A stretch of 6,956 bases of DNA from Flavicella sp037132785. Its GTDB lineage: Bacteria > Bacteroidota > Bacteroidia > Flavobacteriales > Flavobacteriaceae. Both the position numbers and the translations under genes were made by a program. The stretch is from positions 1 through 6,956 of the forward strand of contig NZ_JBAHZZ010000052.1 in NCBI RefSeq assembly GCF_037132785.1, read 5' to 3'. The stretch's first letter is position 1. Each line of letters starts with the position of its first letter. Below are positions 6,804 through 6,956 of the stretch, in pieces. The notes under the pieces are model-generated. The model ran no database searches. It had not been told where the DNA came from and saw nothing but the letters and a program-made list of their open reading frames with translations.

Positions 6804-6956
6804 CTATACGCTTACCGTCTGTTTTATTTGATTTTGATAAATAGGTTTAGCAATTACCATTCTATTTATTGTTTAGTGGAAGATACTGGATTTAAACTGT
6901 GATCGATTGATTCTAAAACAAAATTCATCAAAGTAAGCTTGTATATGCCATTTACT
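6804..6956 (-). pseudogene. IS1595-family (ISXO2-like) transposase, C-terminal remnant
   Basis: Reading leftwards from the window edge, the frame gives HIQAYFDEFCFRINRSQFKS, then SIFH, an in-frame TAA at 6873-6875, then TINRMVIAKPIYQNQIKQTV and SV before a TAG at 6804-6806. The block AYFDEFCFRINRS is the signature C-terminal segment of ISXO2-like (DDE_Tnp_IS1595, PF12762) transposases, and the part after the stop still resembles the usual tail (a RMV-x-AKPIY-like stretch). The in-frame stop removes about 22 residues, and the rest of the gene lies outside the window, so whether more is missing cannot be seen. It is most simply a decayed insertion-sequence copy. No terminal inverted repeat was identified to its left. 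The family call rests on remembered consensus, not a search. Confidence 0.8.

Overview
The window looks like an accessory stretch of a low-GC (by eye roughly one third G+C) Bacteroidota genome, most likely a flavobacterium. The grounds are a SusC/SusD pair, a lipoprotein signal followed by the SusD-type sequence C-G-E-D-F-L-D, the SusC signature DEVIVVGFGTQKS, A/T-rich upstream regions without a Shine-Dalgarno consensus, and two transposase remnants of types common in this phylum. No rRNA, tRNA or CRISPR array was seen.

Layout from left to right. Positions 1-109 may hold the last 35 codons of a plus-strand gene entering from outside the window (weak). Positions 134-356 (minus) are the N-terminal remnant of an IS5-family transposase, broken by a +1 frameshift and cut off after about 70 codons. 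Positions 381-531 hold two near-identical 70-base tandem copies that include what looks like the transposase-proximal end of that element. Positions 568-619 form a very strong intrinsic terminator for minus-strand transcription. Positions 649-2421 (minus) encode an intact SusD-like surface lipoprotein, and 2426-5620 (minus) an intact SusC-like TonB-dependent outer-membrane transporter. Positions 5621-6803 contain no convincing gene but do hold several inverted repeats and a candidate promoter for the operon. Positions 6804-6956 (minus) are the C-terminal remnant of an IS1595 (ISXO2-like) transposase that runs off the window.

susC and susD are co-directional, 4 bases apart, and followed at once by a terminator, so they form a two-gene operon transcribed right to left. 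By family knowledge, SusC is the TonB-powered barrel and SusD the lipoprotein lid that binds a ligand, usually an oligosaccharide, at the cell surface. No glycoside hydrolase, polysaccharide lyase, sulfatase or regulator lies in the window, so the substrate cannot be named. The pair is an orphan as far as can be seen, lying between two different decayed insertion sequences.

I found no evidence of a new multi-gene system. The items most worth a second look are the IS-flanked isolation of the pair, the duplicated IS end, the long dyad-rich region upstream of susC, and the uncertain start of susD.
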